64,000 nt of DNA from contig NZ_JAKEUQ010000008.1 of NCBI RefSeq assembly GCF_022397955.1, positions 244,446-308,445 on the forward strand, in the 5' to 3' direction. Shown piece after piece: positions 17,762 through 26,964 of this stretch. The position numbers were made by a program, and so were the translations under genes. Source of the stretch: Vibrio sp. Isolate32 (GTDB lineage Bacteria > Pseudomonadota > Gammaproteobacteria > Enterobacterales > Vibrionaceae). The notes beneath the pieces were generated by a model. That model was given only the letters and a program-made list of their open reading frames with translations, searched no databases and was not told the origin of the DNA. Every line of letters starts with the position of its first letter. Positions within the stretch are counted from its first letter, which is position 1.

Positions 17762-18172
17762 CTGTCGGAAGGATTCTGACACGGAACAGGAAAGCACCAA
17801 GGAATTGGTTATCTTCAGGATGAAGATTTGGTTACTTAGGATTGAGTGATCAAGCATGGAGCGCAAGGACATTGTAGGGACACAGTCAGTTAACAGGAAG
17901 TTGGCTGCAACGGAATGACAATGGACACCTTTAGGATAAAGGGTTGGATTAGCATCAGGATGATGTAAAGGACACCGCTCACGGAACAAGTGATGTGCGC
18001 TAACTAGGATTGTTAGCTTTTAGGATGATTGGACACCGCTAGGACGGCGAAGTAAAGGAAAGGGCTGAAGGATTATAGCCACTATTATGGATGATGCATG
18101 GAGCATTAATTAGTAGCCGGACTGCTGCGAGTAAGACCCTAGCCCTGACACTTTGGTGTCGGGGCTTTTCTT
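17762..18172 (+). ncRNA. csrB: CsrB-family small RNA (CsrA-sequestering)
   Basis: About 410 nt with roughly two dozen GGA motifs, mostly AGGA or ATGGA in short hairpin loops, the signature of CsrB/RsmZ RNAs that titrate the translational regulator CsrA. A promoter fits just upstream (TTGTCC at 17729-17734, TAAATT at 17751-17756, 16-bp spacer). The RNA ends in a strong terminator. The 5' end near 17762 is estimated. Vibrios carry several such RNAs driven by VarS/VarA, linking this locus to virulence, carbon storage and quorum-sensing control. Two short minus-strand frames across it are not credible genes. Confidence 0.92.
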
Positions 18173-18175
18173 TAT
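18141..18175 (+). terminator. csrB terminator
   Basis: An 11-bp stem AGCCCTGACAC/GTGTCGGGGCT (18141-18151 with 18156-18166, one G-T pair) with a 4-nt loop is followed by a T-rich tail. Confidence 0.9.
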
Positions 18176-18259
18176 CTGGACATTTCACCCATCTAGAGGC
18201 TCTTTATTTAGGAGCAATACATCTGCTTTTCTGCTAACGGTCAACACAAGGAGTGTTTT

Positions 18260-18778
18260 ATGACGATAGCAACCTCAAGAACGCTGTTAGTACCTTATAC
18301 CGAACAGCTACAGCACGACTTCATCAAGCTCAACTGCTGCCCGATTAATCGAGCAGAAATGAATGGGCCGCATTCTATCGCTTCTGCGAAGCAACTATTT
18401 CAAGAGATACTGCAAGACAACGTCGGCTTTTGCCGTGCCATTATCCATAACCAAACCCGTGAATATCTTGGGCATGTATTTGTCTCATCAGAAGAAGGTA
18501 AGCATGAGTTAGGTTTTATCTTGGATAAAGAGTATTGGAATCAAGGTTTTGCTAGTGAGGTACTGAAACCTTTCTTTAATCTGGTGTGCTTTGAAGAGCG
18601 TTTAACGAATGTTTTCGCGACCGTTAATGTCGGTCATAATCCATCGATCAAGCTTCTAGAAAAACTTGGCTTTGTATTTAAAGAGACCAAACAAGATCAG
18701 TTTGGCCCTTATCATGAATATCGATACACCGCCTATTGCGACGTTACATTCTATGAGGCTGTAGCTCAAACCGCATAG
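18260..18778 (+). CDS. GNAT-family N-acetyltransferase (RimJ/RimL-like)
   Basis: 172-aa acetyltransferase. The acetyl-CoA-binding motif A is LGFILDKEYWNQGFASEVL near residues 89-107, with the Q-x-G-x-A-like pyrophosphate loop. Motif B is NVGHNPSIKLLEKLGF. Substrate is unknown; this subfamily acetylates protein N-termini, small metabolites or antibiotics. An AAGGAG ribosome binding site precedes the ATG. It follows csrB and overlaps the convergent DUF3301 gene by 35 bp at the 3' end. Confidence 0.85.
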   Translation: MTIATSRTLLVPYTEQLQHDFIKLNCCPINRAEMNGPHSIASAKQLFQEILQDNVGFCRAIIHNQTREYLGHVFVSSEEGKHELGFILDKEYWNQGFASEVLKPFFNLVCFEERLTNVFATVNVGHNPSIKLLEKLGFVFKETKQDQFGPYHEYRYTAYCDVTFYEAVAQTA

Positions 18779-19052
18779 AACGGAAACCTACCATGGTCAG
18801 TTTCCCTTTGTAACAGTCATCCCCTAACGCTGAAAACTCAAATTGGTAAATGGTGTGCCAGCGCCAAATGGTCGTAAGTTCATGGCGCATCTTCAATTTA
18901 TGACCACTAAAGGCAACACTTAACAGTTGCAAGTCGAGCTCTTTACACTTTCTCGCAATGGCAGCTTTCGCAAGCTCAGATTGCCTGCGCTGTTGCCAAA
19001 ACAGAAAGCAAAAGAAGCACAGAAACAAAATAGCCAATAAGTTATCTATCAT
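18744..19052 (-). CDS. DUF3301 domain protein
   Basis: 102-aa protein with one N-terminal membrane segment (NLLAILFLCFFCFLFW) and a cytoplasmic part containing CKELDLQLLSVAFSGHKLKM and WRWHTIYQFEFSALGDD, typical of DUF3301. Function is unknown. It is followed on the same strand, 5' side, by the DUF3549 gene, a neighbour arrangement usual in Vibrio. Confidence 0.85.
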   Translation of the reverse strand: MIDNLLAILFLCFFCFLFWQQRRQSELAKAAIARKCKELDLQLLSVAFSGHKLKMRHELTTIWRWHTIYQFEFSALGDDCYKGKLTMVGFRSMRFELQPHRM

Positions 19053-19140
19053 TTAATCCATACTTCCTTTTACTTTTTCTTCCTATTTAACCCTAGCTAT
19101 AAGCCGTTTTGTTAATGCTTATCAGCTAGTTGCTAAAGTA

Positions 19141-20181
19141 TTACTGAGACTTAGTCGCCTGTTGTAATTCGATCAGTGCATTCGCCAATTCTGGAGATGG
19201 GTTTGAGTTCAGCAATGGTAAAAATACCATTCTAAGAGCTGGAATCATCACCAGATCAGCAAATAGCTGGTTGAATAGGTTTTGATTGCCAGTTTGTGCG
19301 AGGCGCAACAAGAATTGCTCAGCAATTTCTGGGGCTTGTAGAGCGTGCCAGCTTCGGCCTGCTAAACCAATCAGTACTTCTTGATGACTTAAGCGTGGGC
19401 TCGCTAGAACTTGGTTAATCACTGAATTGGTGATGCTTGGCTCTGCGCCAGATAGGGCACGCACCAGTGCAGACAACAAGAACAGGTCTGGTTCATTGCT
19501 GTTGATTTCATTCTCTGCCATTTCTTGTAAGCGTTGAGCTAGCTTGTCATTAATTTGAGTGTGTTCAAGTGCGCCTAATGTTGCGTAAAGTGGCTCAGAT
19601 GGAAGCTTATTGAAGGCTTTACGAATCGCGACACCGTTTTGTTGGCTGCCGAGACGGGCACACATATCAGTGATGCCTTGAAGGCCAACAGTCTGCCAGT
19701 TGTCCCAACCTAATTCACCGGTGAAGTAGTGCTGAGCATGTTCATAGTATTGGCTGGACGCAAGATCTAATTCTGCTCTTACTTGGCTATGGAATACTGC
19801 CATTTTTTCTTCAGAAGGCTTGAAGGTGTACGGGTTGTTCGACAGCTTCTCTTGTTGCTCTTCGCTGATCTCACCGCTTAAACGCGTGCCCATCGCTTCT
19901 AATACGAACTTCAAAAAGTTACCTACATCGGCTTGGTTGAGTAGGCCTCTTTCATCCAGTTTGAATTTTAGGAACCAGATCCATGGCTGCTTCTGTTCAT
20001 TCCAGTAGCTGATCGCTAAGTGAGCTTGTTTCTGAAGAGGAAATGGGTATGGCTGTTTCCCTTGCTCAACATCTGAGAATAAGGTGTTGTCGATCTTCTG
20101 GATACGACGACCGAGATCGTAGATATCGTATTGGCAACCGCTATTCTTCAATAACTGAGTGAGCGTGTGAATGGTTTCCAT
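19141..20181 (-). CDS. DUF3549 family protein
   Basis: 346-aa cytoplasmic protein starting METIHTLTQLLKNSGCQYDIYDLGRRIQKID, the characteristic DUF3549 N-terminus. It contains helical repeats in the C-terminal half (the LFLLSALVRALSG and ALRMVFLPLLNSNPSPELANALIEL regions). No catalytic motif is visible and no function is known. It is upstream of the DUF3301 gene on the same strand and divergent from yqcC-truC, with an 86-bp shared gap. Confidence 0.85.
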   Translation of the reverse strand: METIHTLTQLLKNSGCQYDIYDLGRRIQKIDNTLFSDVEQGKQPYPFPLQKQAHLAISYWNEQKQPWIWFLKFKLDERGLLNQADVGNFLKFVLEAMGTRLSGEISEEQQEKLSNNPYTFKPSEEKMAVFHSQVRAELDLASSQYYEHAQHYFTGELGWDNWQTVGLQGITDMCARLGSQQNGVAIRKAFNKLPSEPLYATLGALEHTQINDKLAQRLQEMAENEINSNEPDLFLLSALVRALSGAEPSITNSVINQVLASPRLSHQEVLIGLAGRSWHALQAPEIAEQFLLRLAQTGNQNLFNQLFADLVMIPALRMVFLPLLNSNPSPELANALIELQQATKSQ

Positions 20182-20267
20182 AGTAATAAGCTCCTAACTT
20201 TCTTTCCTCAATAGATGGTACTCTATGCCCCAATTTCAAGGTCACTAGATAAATAACTTGGTGAAAA

Positions 20268-20582
20268 ATGACAGCTGCCACAAAGTTACCTCCATTACTT
20301 CAACAATTAGAACAACAAATGCGCCAATGCTCCCTGTGGAGTAGCGTTGCACCGTCGGATGAAGCTCTGGCGAGCGCTGAACCCTTTGCGATCGATTCAC
20401 TGCAACCCGGAGAGTGGCTACAGTGGATCTTCATCGTAAAGATCAATGCGATGATTGACGCGCAAATGCCTTTACCTAAGGGGTTTGCTATTCATCCATA
20501 TTTTGGTGAAGTGTGGAAAAATGAGGCAAATAAAGCTGAGCTACTAGTGACGATTCAAAGCATTGATGAGGTATGCGCCTAA
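20268..20582 (+). CDS. yqcC: YqcC family protein
   Basis: 104-aa helical protein of the YqcC family: LLQQLEQQMRQCSLWSS at the start, FAIDSLQPGEWLQWIFIVKINAMID in the middle and FAIHPYFGEVWK near the end. Function is unknown, but it is habitually encoded immediately before truC, as here, with the truC start codon overlapping its stop codon. Confidence 0.88.
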   Translation: MTAATKLPPLLQQLEQQMRQCSLWSSVAPSDEALASAEPFAIDSLQPGEWLQWIFIVKINAMIDAQMPLPKGFAIHPYFGEVWKNEANKAELLVTIQSIDEVCA

Positions 20583-21331
20583 TGTTAGAGATCATTTATC
20601 AAGATGAGTACTTTGTCGCGGTAAATAAGCCTGCAGGAATGCTGGTGCACCGCTCATGGCTAGATAAACACGAGACTCAGTTTGTGATGCAGACTCTGCG
20701 TGACCAAATTGGTCAACACGTGTTCCCATTGCACCGTTTAGATAGACCGACTTCTGGTGTATTGGTGTTCGCACTCTCAAGTGAAGTTGCTTCTGAGGTG
20801 ATGCCGATGTTCGCTAATCATGGGATGCAAAAGACTTATCATGCAATTGTTCGTGGCTGGATTGAAGAGGGCGATACGCTTGATTACGCACTTAAGGTCG
20901 AACTAGACAAGATTGCGGATAAGTTTGCAAAAGAGGACAAGGAAGCACAAGAAGCTGTGACGGCTTATGAACCGTTAGCAAAAGTGGAAGTACCCTATTC
21001 GACAGGGCGTTTTCCAACGAGCCGTTACTGCTTAGTTGAGATGTTGCCGAAGACGGGCCGTAAACATCAGTTGCGCCGTCATATGGCCCACCTAAGACAC
21101 CCAATTGTTGGCGATACTTCTCATGGTGATGGTAAGCATAACCGCCTATTCCGTGAAAACTTGGATTCACACCGTTTGTTATTGCACGCTTCAGAGTTGC
21201 GCTTTATTCACCCTTTTACTAAAGAAGAATTAGTGATGAAGGCAAGTCTTGATGAAACTTGGCTACAGTTATTTGAAGCTTTTGAATGGGATACAAATTT
21301 AGTTGATGCGCAAGCACGGTCGTCTAAATAA
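20582..21331 (+). CDS. truC: TruC, tRNA pseudouridine(65) synthase
   Basis: 249-aa RluA-family pseudouridine synthase that modifies U65 of some tRNAs. The catalytic aspartate is in HRLDRPTSGVLVF near residue 55. RYCLVEMLPKTGRKHQLRRHMAHLRHPIVGD is the family C-terminal block. The frame opens at ATG 20573, but ATG 20582 overlaps the yqcC stop (TAATG) and gives the E. coli-like N-terminus MLEIIYQDEYF, so coupling at 20582 is preferred. Confidence 0.93.
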   Translation: MLEIIYQDEYFVAVNKPAGMLVHRSWLDKHETQFVMQTLRDQIGQHVFPLHRLDRPTSGVLVFALSSEVASEVMPMFANHGMQKTYHAIVRGWIEEGDTLDYALKVELDKIADKFAKEDKEAQEAVTAYEPLAKVEVPYSTGRFPTSRYCLVEMLPKTGRKHQLRRHMAHLRHPIVGDTSHGDGKHNRLFRENLDSHRLLLHASELRFIHPFTKEELVMKASLDETWLQLFEAFEWDTNLVDAQARSSK

Positions 21332-21343
21332 AAGTTCGATAAA

Positions 21344-21379
21344 ACAAAGGGCTGATAGTGATATCAGCCCTTTGTATTA
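21344..21379 (+). terminator. truC terminator
   Basis: A perfect 14-bp stem ACAAAGGGCTGATA/TATCAGCCCTTTGT (21344-21357 with 21362-21375) has a 4-nt loop. It could also serve the convergent DUF3461 gene. Confidence 0.85.
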
Positions 21380-21426
21380 TCTGAGTCGATCAACCAACGA
21401 TAGTCATTAGTTGCCTAGCATCGGGA

Positions 21427-21810
21427 TCATTTTAGTTTTTCTAGATCCGCTTCGATCTCAGCGATCTTGCTAGACACCACCTTCTCTAAATGACGTAAGT
21501 CGGTCAGGATCTTCTGTTTTACATCCATCTCAGTCGTTGGCGTAGGTTTGGTGATCTTATTAAGCTCATCAATCACAAGTGTGAGGTTGCGGTTAATCTC
21601 AGTCACTTCTTTGTATTGATTATTACCACCGCTAACAAGCACACTTTTTACTTGTCGTGGGTACTTAAACTTAACGCTTTTCGCGAACAGCTCGCCTTTC
21701 TGCTTACGAAAATAAATCTTAAGGATATCTTTGTGTGCTTCTTGGCGAAGGGAGTAACGTTCAATCTGTTTAGGCTCGTGGATACCTAAGCCAGTGAGGT
21801 TTGGATACAT
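21427..21810 (-). CDS. DUF3461 / YaeH family protein (UPF0325)
   Basis: 127-aa cytoplasmic protein closely resembling E. coli Yae[32 protein letters not shown] and [23 protein letters not shown]. The C-terminus is a predicted coiled coil. Function is unknown. As in E. coli it sits close to glnD and map, on the same strand. Confidence 0.9.
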   Translation of the reverse strand: MYPNLTGLGIHEPKQIERYSLRQEAHKDILKIYFRKQKGELFAKSVKFKYPRQVKSVLVSGGNNQYKEVTEINRNLTLVIDELNKITKPTPTTEMDVKQKILTDLRHLEKVVSSKIAEIEADLEKLK

Positions 21811-21911
21811 AAGCGACCTCTAGTTTATGAATGTAATACTTTTATGTAATTGACTTAATCAATGTAGCAGCCTAACGACGAGCTAGATAGTTGATATCTG
21901 TGAATTGATTG

Positions 21912-21952
21912 TAAGTTGTGGGCAAGATCGCTCTCTATCTTCGCCCACACTT
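21912..21952 (-). other. Long hairpin downstream of glnD
   Basis: TAAGTTGTGGGC and AAGAT pair with ATCTT and GCCCACACTTA across 21912-21952. It lies just past the glnD stop. The minus-strand T tail is poor, so it may be a weak terminator or a processing and stability hairpin. Confidence 0.4.
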
Positions 21953-21992
21953 ATTTGGTCATTAAACCGGCGAGTTGTACTCCATTAGCGTT

Positions 21993-24614
21993 CTAAGGTG
22001 CAAGCTCGGAAACATGCTCGGTTAGCCTTTCCCTGAGCGCCTGTTCTTGCTCTTCAGAAAGTCGCCCACCTGTGTCGCTGGTCAGAATAAACAAATCCTC
22101 TGCACGTTCGCCAATGGTCGTAATTTTAGCGCCATGTAGGTTGATACCTAACTCTGCGAAGGTTGCACCAACTTGTGCCAGTAACCCAGGCGTATCGAGT
22201 GCTCTTAGTTCCATCAAGGTACGTTTTTTACTCTTGGTTGGTAGGAACTCAACCAGAGTCTTGACCTTAAAGTGTTGTAAGTTACGCGGTGTACGACGTG
22301 TTTTAATCTTTGTAGGGCGACCATCGGCTAGAACATGGGTTAGGTGTTTTGCGACAGCCTTGTGTCTTGCTTCGTCAATCGCATTGCCATGCTGGTCTAG
22401 CACGATAAAGGTATCAAGAACATGACCATCTTTGCTCGCCATAACCTGAGCGTCATGAACGTTGAAGTTACGTCTGTCGAGCTCGGCAACCACGGTAGCA
22501 AACAGTGCTGCTTGGTCTTTGCAGTAAACAAAGACTTCTGTTCCGCCACGTGTCGCTTTTTTGCTGATCAAAACCAAAGGTTGACTTGGATCTTCTAGGC
22601 GCAGTAAATGCTCACAATGCCATGCGATCTGCTTGTGGGTGTGACGCAAGAAGTAGTCGGCTTTAAAACGTTGCCATAACACTTCAATCTCACGAGCGGT
22701 GAAGCCTTCTTTGCGCAGTAGGGCGGATGCCATTTGTTGGTTGTGACGAATACGGTCTCGAACGTCGACCGGGTTTTCCAAGCCGCGGCGCAGTGCACGC
22801 TGAGTTGAGTGGAATAGTTCTGCGAGTAGGGTGCGTTTCCAACTGTTCCATAGCTCTGGGTTGGTTGCACAGATGTCGGCAACGGTTAAGCAAACAAGCA
22901 GCTCTAGTGATTCTTCGTCACGGACCTTTTTAGCGAATTCGGTTATCACTTCTGGATCGTAGATATCGCGACGTTGGGCAGTAACAGACATCAACAAGTG
23001 GTTTTGTACTAGCCATGCCACTTGCTTTGCTTCTGGTTTTGATAGGCCATGCTCAATACAGAAAGAGTACGCTTCGACCGCACCAATCTCTGAGTGATCA
23101 CCACCGCGACCTTTACCGATATCGTGGAAGATAGCGGCTAGGATCAGCAGCTCTTTCTTCTGCACTCGTGGGTAGACTTCACAACAGATAGGGTGCTTGT
23201 CGTGGTTTTCAATTTGACCAAAGCGATTGATGTGCTTGAGCAGTCGAATACTGTGCTCATCCACGGTGTAAACATGGAACAGGTCGAATTGCATCTGGCC
23301 GACGATCTGGCTCCACTGCGGTAGATACGCTGAGAGCACGCCCAATTTGTGCATCAAGCTAAACGCTTTGTGCAATGCATTGGGGTGGCGAACCAAGGTC
23401 ATAAACTTCTCACGCGCTTCTGGAATAGTATGCAGGAAGCGGTTGAGCCTGCGACGTGCCGTACGCAGTTGTCGCAATGTGGGAGGGCTAACCCCTTCAA
23501 TGGAAGAGTCATTGGCGATATGGATAAACATATCGAGAATGGTTTCCGGCCTTGCTTGGAATAGGGCAGGTTTGCGCGCTTCTATCAGTGAGCCTCGACG
23601 CTGGAAGTCATTATCGAGAATTTCAGCTTCTTCTGTCTCGCCACCATTAATGATCGCTTGGTCGAAGAGCTTGAGCAGCATTTTGTTGAGCTCTGCCACG
23701 CGGCGAAGGGTTCGATAAAACTCCTTCATCATCATTTCGACACCGCGGTTACCTTCACCCGTATAGCCAAGGTGTTCAGCGACTTGTGCTTGATGGGCAA
23801 ACGTCAGGCGATTGTCGTAGCGGCGCAGTTCAATGTGCAGTGCGAAGCGAACGCGCCATAAGAAGTCTTGGCATTCTACGAGCTCACGATACTCAGCATC
23901 AGTAAGGAAGCCGTACTTGCTCATTTCAAGCAGAGAGGTCGCACCGAAGTGGCGACGTGCCACCCAGCTGAGAGTGTGGATGTCTCGTAGGCCGCCTGGC
24001 GTAGACTTGATATCAGGTTCAAGGTTGTAAGTGGTATCGTGGTAGCGCGCATGACGCTCTCTCTGTTCTTGAATTTTTGCCTTGTAGAAGGTCTCACTTG
24101 GCCAAAATGAATCGGAATGAATCTTCAGTTTAAGTTCTTGAAAGGTATCTTCACTGCCACACAATAAGCGTGATTCTTGTAGGTTGGTGGCAACGGTTAG
24201 ATCATCGAAACCAATATCAATACACTCAGCAATGGTACGCACTGCGTGGCCAACTTCGAGCCTTAAATCCCACAGCAAGGTGATGAACTGACTGACTTTT
24301 TCACCTAGGGCTGGTGGCAATGTTTTTTGAGATACGATTAAGATATCAATGTCTGACAGCGGGTGAAGTTCACCACGACCATAACCGCCCACAGCAACTA
24401 GCGAAATATGAGGTAGGTTGCTAAAACCGAAGTGCTCCCATAAGCGTCTGAGTAACAAGTCCATGTATTCAGAGCGGAGCAATACCAAGTCAGTAACAGG
24501 GTGGTGATTTAGGAATTCATTTTTTTGGTACTGCGTGAAGATCTCGAGCTGATTTTTTAATTCGCAGATTTCAATTTGTTCGTCATTGAACGTAAGAGGG
24601 CATTGATAAGGCAT
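21993..24614 (-). CDS. glnD: GlnD, bifunctional uridylyltransferase/uridylyl-removing enzyme
   Basis: 873-aa nitrogen sensor that uridylylates PII (GlnB/GlnK) when glutamine is low and removes UMP when it is high. The nucleotidyltransferase motif GGYGRGELHPLSDIDIL is near residues 76-92. The HD hydrolase motif is AAIFHDIGKGRGGDHS near residue 510. Two ACT domains that bind glutamine make up the last 200 residues (VFVYCKDQAALFATV and LRALDTPGLLAQVG). Length and domain order are standard. It is upstream of map in opposite order to E. coli operon use, each with its own terminator. Confidence 0.97.
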   Translation of the reverse strand: MPYQCPLTFNDEQIEICELKNQLEIFTQYQKNEFLNHHPVTDLVLLRSEYMDLLLRRLWEHFGFSNLPHISLVAVGGYGRGELHPLSDIDILIVSQKTLPPALGEKVSQFITLLWDLRLEVGHAVRTIAECIDIGFDDLTVATNLQESRLLCGSEDTFQELKLKIHSDSFWPSETFYKAKIQEQRERHARYHDTTYNLEPDIKSTPGGLRDIHTLSWVARRHFGATSLLEMSKYGFLTDAEYRELVECQDFLWRVRFALHIELRRYDNRLTFAHQAQVAEHLGYTGEGNRGVEMMMKEFYRTLRRVAELNKMLLKLFDQAIINGGETEEAEILDNDFQRRGSLIEARKPALFQARPETILDMFIHIANDSSIEGVSPPTLRQLRTARRRLNRFLHTIPEAREKFMTLVRHPNALHKAFSLMHKLGVLSAYLPQWSQIVGQMQFDLFHVYTVDEHSIRLLKHINRFGQIENHDKHPICCEVYPRVQKKELLILAAIFHDIGKGRGGDHSEIGAVEAYSFCIEHGLSKPEAKQVAWLVQNHLLMSVTAQRRDIYDPEVITEFAKKVRDEESLELLVCLTVADICATNPELWNSWKRTLLAELFHSTQRALRRGLENPVDVRDRIRHNQQMASALLRKEGFTAREIEVLWQRFKADYFLRHTHKQIAWHCEHLLRLEDPSQPLVLISKKATRGGTEVFVYCKDQAALFATVVAELDRRNFNVHDAQVMASKDGHVLDTFIVLDQHGNAIDEARHKAVAKHLTHVLADGRPTKIKTRRTPRNLQHFKVKTLVEFLPTKSKKRTLMELRALDTPGLLAQVGATFAELGINLHGAKITTIGERAEDLFILTSDTGGRLSEEQEQALRERLTEHVSELAP

Positions 24615-24689
24615 AGTCTGCTATCCGTGCAAGCAAATGAGAATATTAAACAATTTACCAGAAGCTGGTGGAAAATCGAAATTGAGCGG

Positions 24690-24728
24690 ATAAAAAAATA
24701 TCCTCGACAATGCGAGGATATTTTTAAA
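24690..24728 (-). terminator. map terminator
   Basis: A 13-bp stem AAAAATATCCTCG/CGAGGATATTTTT (24694-24706 with 24713-24725) is followed on the minus strand by further Ts. Confidence 0.88.
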
Positions 24729-24753
24729 GGTTTGATGCGTTTAGCTCAGTGAA

Positions 24754-25632
24754 CTAAGCGTTTTTCATGATACGTGGAATGGTATCATCGCTACGCAGTG
24801 TTAGAACTTCACAACCTGTGTCTGTTACGACTAGTGTGTGCTCCCATTGAGCCGAGTTCTTGCTGTCTGCTGTGTACACTGTCCAGCTATCTTCGTCATC
24901 AAGACGGCAGCCAAACTTACCGGCGTTGATCATTGGCTCGATAGTGAAACACATGCCCGCTTTCAGTACTGTGCGGTCGTTGTTCTTGTAGTGTACAACT
25001 TGTGGATCTTCGTGGAACTCAGAACCGATACCGTGACCGCAGTAATCTTTAACAATAGAGAACTTAGCGCGAGGGTTGTTCTTGTTGTTGGTCTTGATGT
25101 ACTTCTCAATCGCCGTACCGATTTGACCAAGTTGAATACCTGGCTTCACTTGGCGCATACCTTCGTAAAGTGCTTCTTGAGCAACCATGCACAGACGCTT
25201 GTTTGCAGGTGATACTTCACCCACAAGGAACATCTTAGACGTATCACCGTGGTAGCCTTGAGGACGAGTGCTTAGATCTGCATTTTCGTCGTCAGGGATG
25301 ATTACCGTAATATCTACGTTAAGGATGTCGCCATCTTTAAGTACTGCAGGCTTAAATTGACCTGTGCTACCAGTTTCGTCTTGTGATGCCGGGATACCGT
25401 GACACACGATGTGGTTGATAGACGTACAGATAGACTTAGGGAAACCGTGGTAATCAAGTGGTGCTGAGTATGCGCCTCTTTCTAGAGCGTAGTCATGACA
25501 GATTTGGTTTAGCTCTTCTGTCGTTGTACCTACTTGGATGTGAGGTTCGATCATCTCTAGAATTTCAGCAGCCAGTTTGCCGGCGACGCGCATTTTTTCA
25601 ATTTCTTCAGCAGTTTTAATTTTTACAGCCAT
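24754..25632 (-). CDS. map: Type I methionine aminopeptidase
   Basis: 292-aa pita-bread-fold metallopeptidase that removes the initiator methionine from new proteins. The five metal ligands are visible in NVDITV (Asp), HGDTSKMF (Asp), CGHGIG (His), FTIEPMI (Glu) and the C-terminal QWEHTLVV (Glu). The frame extends 93 bp upstream, but ATG 25632 starts MAVKIKTAEEIEKMRVAG with an AAGAGAT ribosome binding site. It is divergent from rpsB, as in E. coli. Confidence 0.96.
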   Translation of the reverse strand: MAVKIKTAEEIEKMRVAGKLAAEILEMIEPHIQVGTTTEELNQICHDYALERGAYSAPLDYHGFPKSICTSINHIVCHGIPASQDETGSTGQFKPAVLKDGDILNVDITVIIPDDENADLSTRPQGYHGDTSKMFLVGEVSPANKRLCMVAQEALYEGMRQVKPGIQLGQIGTAIEKYIKTNNKNNPRAKFSIVKDYCGHGIGSEFHEDPQVVHYKNNDRTVLKAGMCFTIEPMINAGKFGCRLDDEDSWTVYTADSKNSAQWEHTLVVTDTGCEVLTLRSDDTIPRIMKNA

Positions 25633-26091
25633 TGCATATCTCTTAATTTGGTAGCACCTAAGTGTGCATATTGGGGCTATTCTATCAGTGCAGCAATTTA
25701 GCGCAACATTACCATGTCCGTACAATACTGGAGGATACTGTTAACGTGATTAAATAATGTTCGGATAACAGATGCAGAAGCCGCTTCATATAGACACTAT
25801 TTTATAGAGGAAATTTACCTTTAGAGATCAGTATAGCAGTCGCCATTTTTCGATTTTTTTCTAGCCATAGATAGACAAAATATGGTATAAAGCGCGCCGG
25901 ACATCAGGACTGTTTTCTCCAACTGGCGAAACAGGCTTTGGTATCCACTAACTTATATCTTTAAATCACACACATTCCGTCACATGTTCCGGGGTGCTTC
26001 AACAACTAAAGATAACGGCTGAAAAGTGGTTAGTTGTTAGGGGTCGGATTCATGGGGGATGTGGAGGCCTAACCCCATAGAGGATTTTAAA
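25633..26091 (+). promoter_or_regulatory. map-rpsB control region and rpsB leader
   Basis: 459 bp without a gene. A TATAAA -10 at 25886-25891 is followed by a GC-rich discriminator (GCGCGCC), typical of stringently controlled ribosomal promoters. This leaves an untranslated leader of about 190 nt before rpsB. In gammaproteobacteria the rpsB leader is a conserved structure bound by S2 for autoregulation. Paired segments CAACAACTAA (about 26000) and TTAGTTGTTAGG (about 26030) and a GGGGTCGG...CCTAACCCC pairing are visible, but the full fold was not computed. Confidence 0.55.
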
Positions 26092-26823
26092 ATGGCAACT
26101 GTATCAATGCGCGATATGCTTAAAGCTGGTGTTCACTTCGGTCACCAAACTCGTTACTGGAACCCAAAAATGAAGCCATTCATCTTTGGTGCTCGTAACA
26201 AAGTACATATCATCAACCTAGAAAAAACTGTACCAATGTTCAACGAAGCTCTAGCAGAAATCGCTAAAGTTGGTGAGAAGAAAGGTAAAGTTCTTTTCGT
26301 TGGTACTAAGCGCGCTGCATCTGAAGCTGTTAAAGAAGCTGCTGTAAACAGCAACCAGTTCTACGTTAACAACCGCTGGTTAGGCGGTATGCTAACGAAC
26401 TACAAAACTGTTCGTCAGTCTATCAAGCGTCTGAAAGAACTTGAAGCGCAAGCTCAAGACGGTACTTTCGACAAGCTAACTAAGAAAGAAGCTCTAATGC
26501 GCACTCGTGAAATGGAGAAGCTAGAGAAGTCTCTTGGTGGTATCAAGAACATGGGCGGCCTACCAGACGCTCTATTCGTAATCGATGCTGATCACGAACA
26601 CATCGCAGTTAAAGAAGCAAACAACCTAGGTATCCCAGTTTACGCTGTAGTTGATACTAACTCTAACCCAGACGGCGTTGACTTCGTTATCCCAGGTAAC
26701 GACGATGCAATCCGTGCAGTACAGCTTTACCTAAACGCTGCTGCAGACGCGGTTAAAGAAGGTCGTAACAAAGACGTTGCTGCTGTAGCTGCTGAAAAAG
26801 ATGGTTTTGTAGAAGCTGAATAA
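26092..26823 (+). CDS. rpsB: 30S ribosomal protein S2
   Basis: 243-aa S2. It has [24 protein letters not shown] at the start, [35 protein letters not shown] and [19 protein letters not shown], all standard blocks. The open frame begins 33 bp upstream, but ATG 26092 preceded by GAGGA gives the canonical [10 protein letters not shown] start. It is first of the rpsB-tsf unit and probably autoregulated through its leader. Confidence 0.98.
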   Translation: MATVSMRDMLKAGVHFGHQTRYWNPKMKPFIFGARNKVHIINLEKTVPMFNEALAEIAKVGEKKGKVLFVGTKRAASEAVKEAAVNSNQFYVNNRWLGGMLTNYKTVRQSIKRLKELEAQAQDGTFDKLTKKEALMRTREMEKLEKSLGGIKNMGGLPDALFVIDADHEHIAVKEANNLGIPVYAVVDTNSNPDGVDFVIPGNDDAIRAVQLYLNAAADAVKEGRNKDVAAVAAEKDGFVEAE

Positions 26824-26901
26824 TAGCGGCTCTGAATCACGCTTGGCTTAGCTAATATAGATTTTGAAATCTTTATTAAATGTAAGCTAAGTTATAGTTA
26901 G

Positions 26902-26933
26902 ATCGGGGGCCTCATTTTGGCCCCTGATTTTTA
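26902..26933 (+). terminator. Intergenic attenuator between rpsB and tsf
   Basis: A 10-bp stem ATCGGGGGCC/GGCCCCTGAT (26902-26911 with 26919-26928, one G-T pair) is followed by TTTTTA. As between the same genes in E. coli, partial termination would set the S2 to EF-Ts ratio. Confidence 0.75.
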
Positions 26934-26964
26934 CCTTATTTTCGAATCAACCGAGGAATAGAGA

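Noticed and set aside
17741..17989. 82-aa minus-strand open frame across the csrB region
   Set aside because: It lies antisense to a GGA-rich structured RNA with its own promoter and terminator, has no ribosome binding site, and its sequence is low-complexity shadow coding.
22072..24030. Several plus-strand frames of 60-120 aa across glnD
   Set aside because: They are antisense shadows of glnD, whose nucleotidyltransferase, HD and ACT motifs define the real frame.
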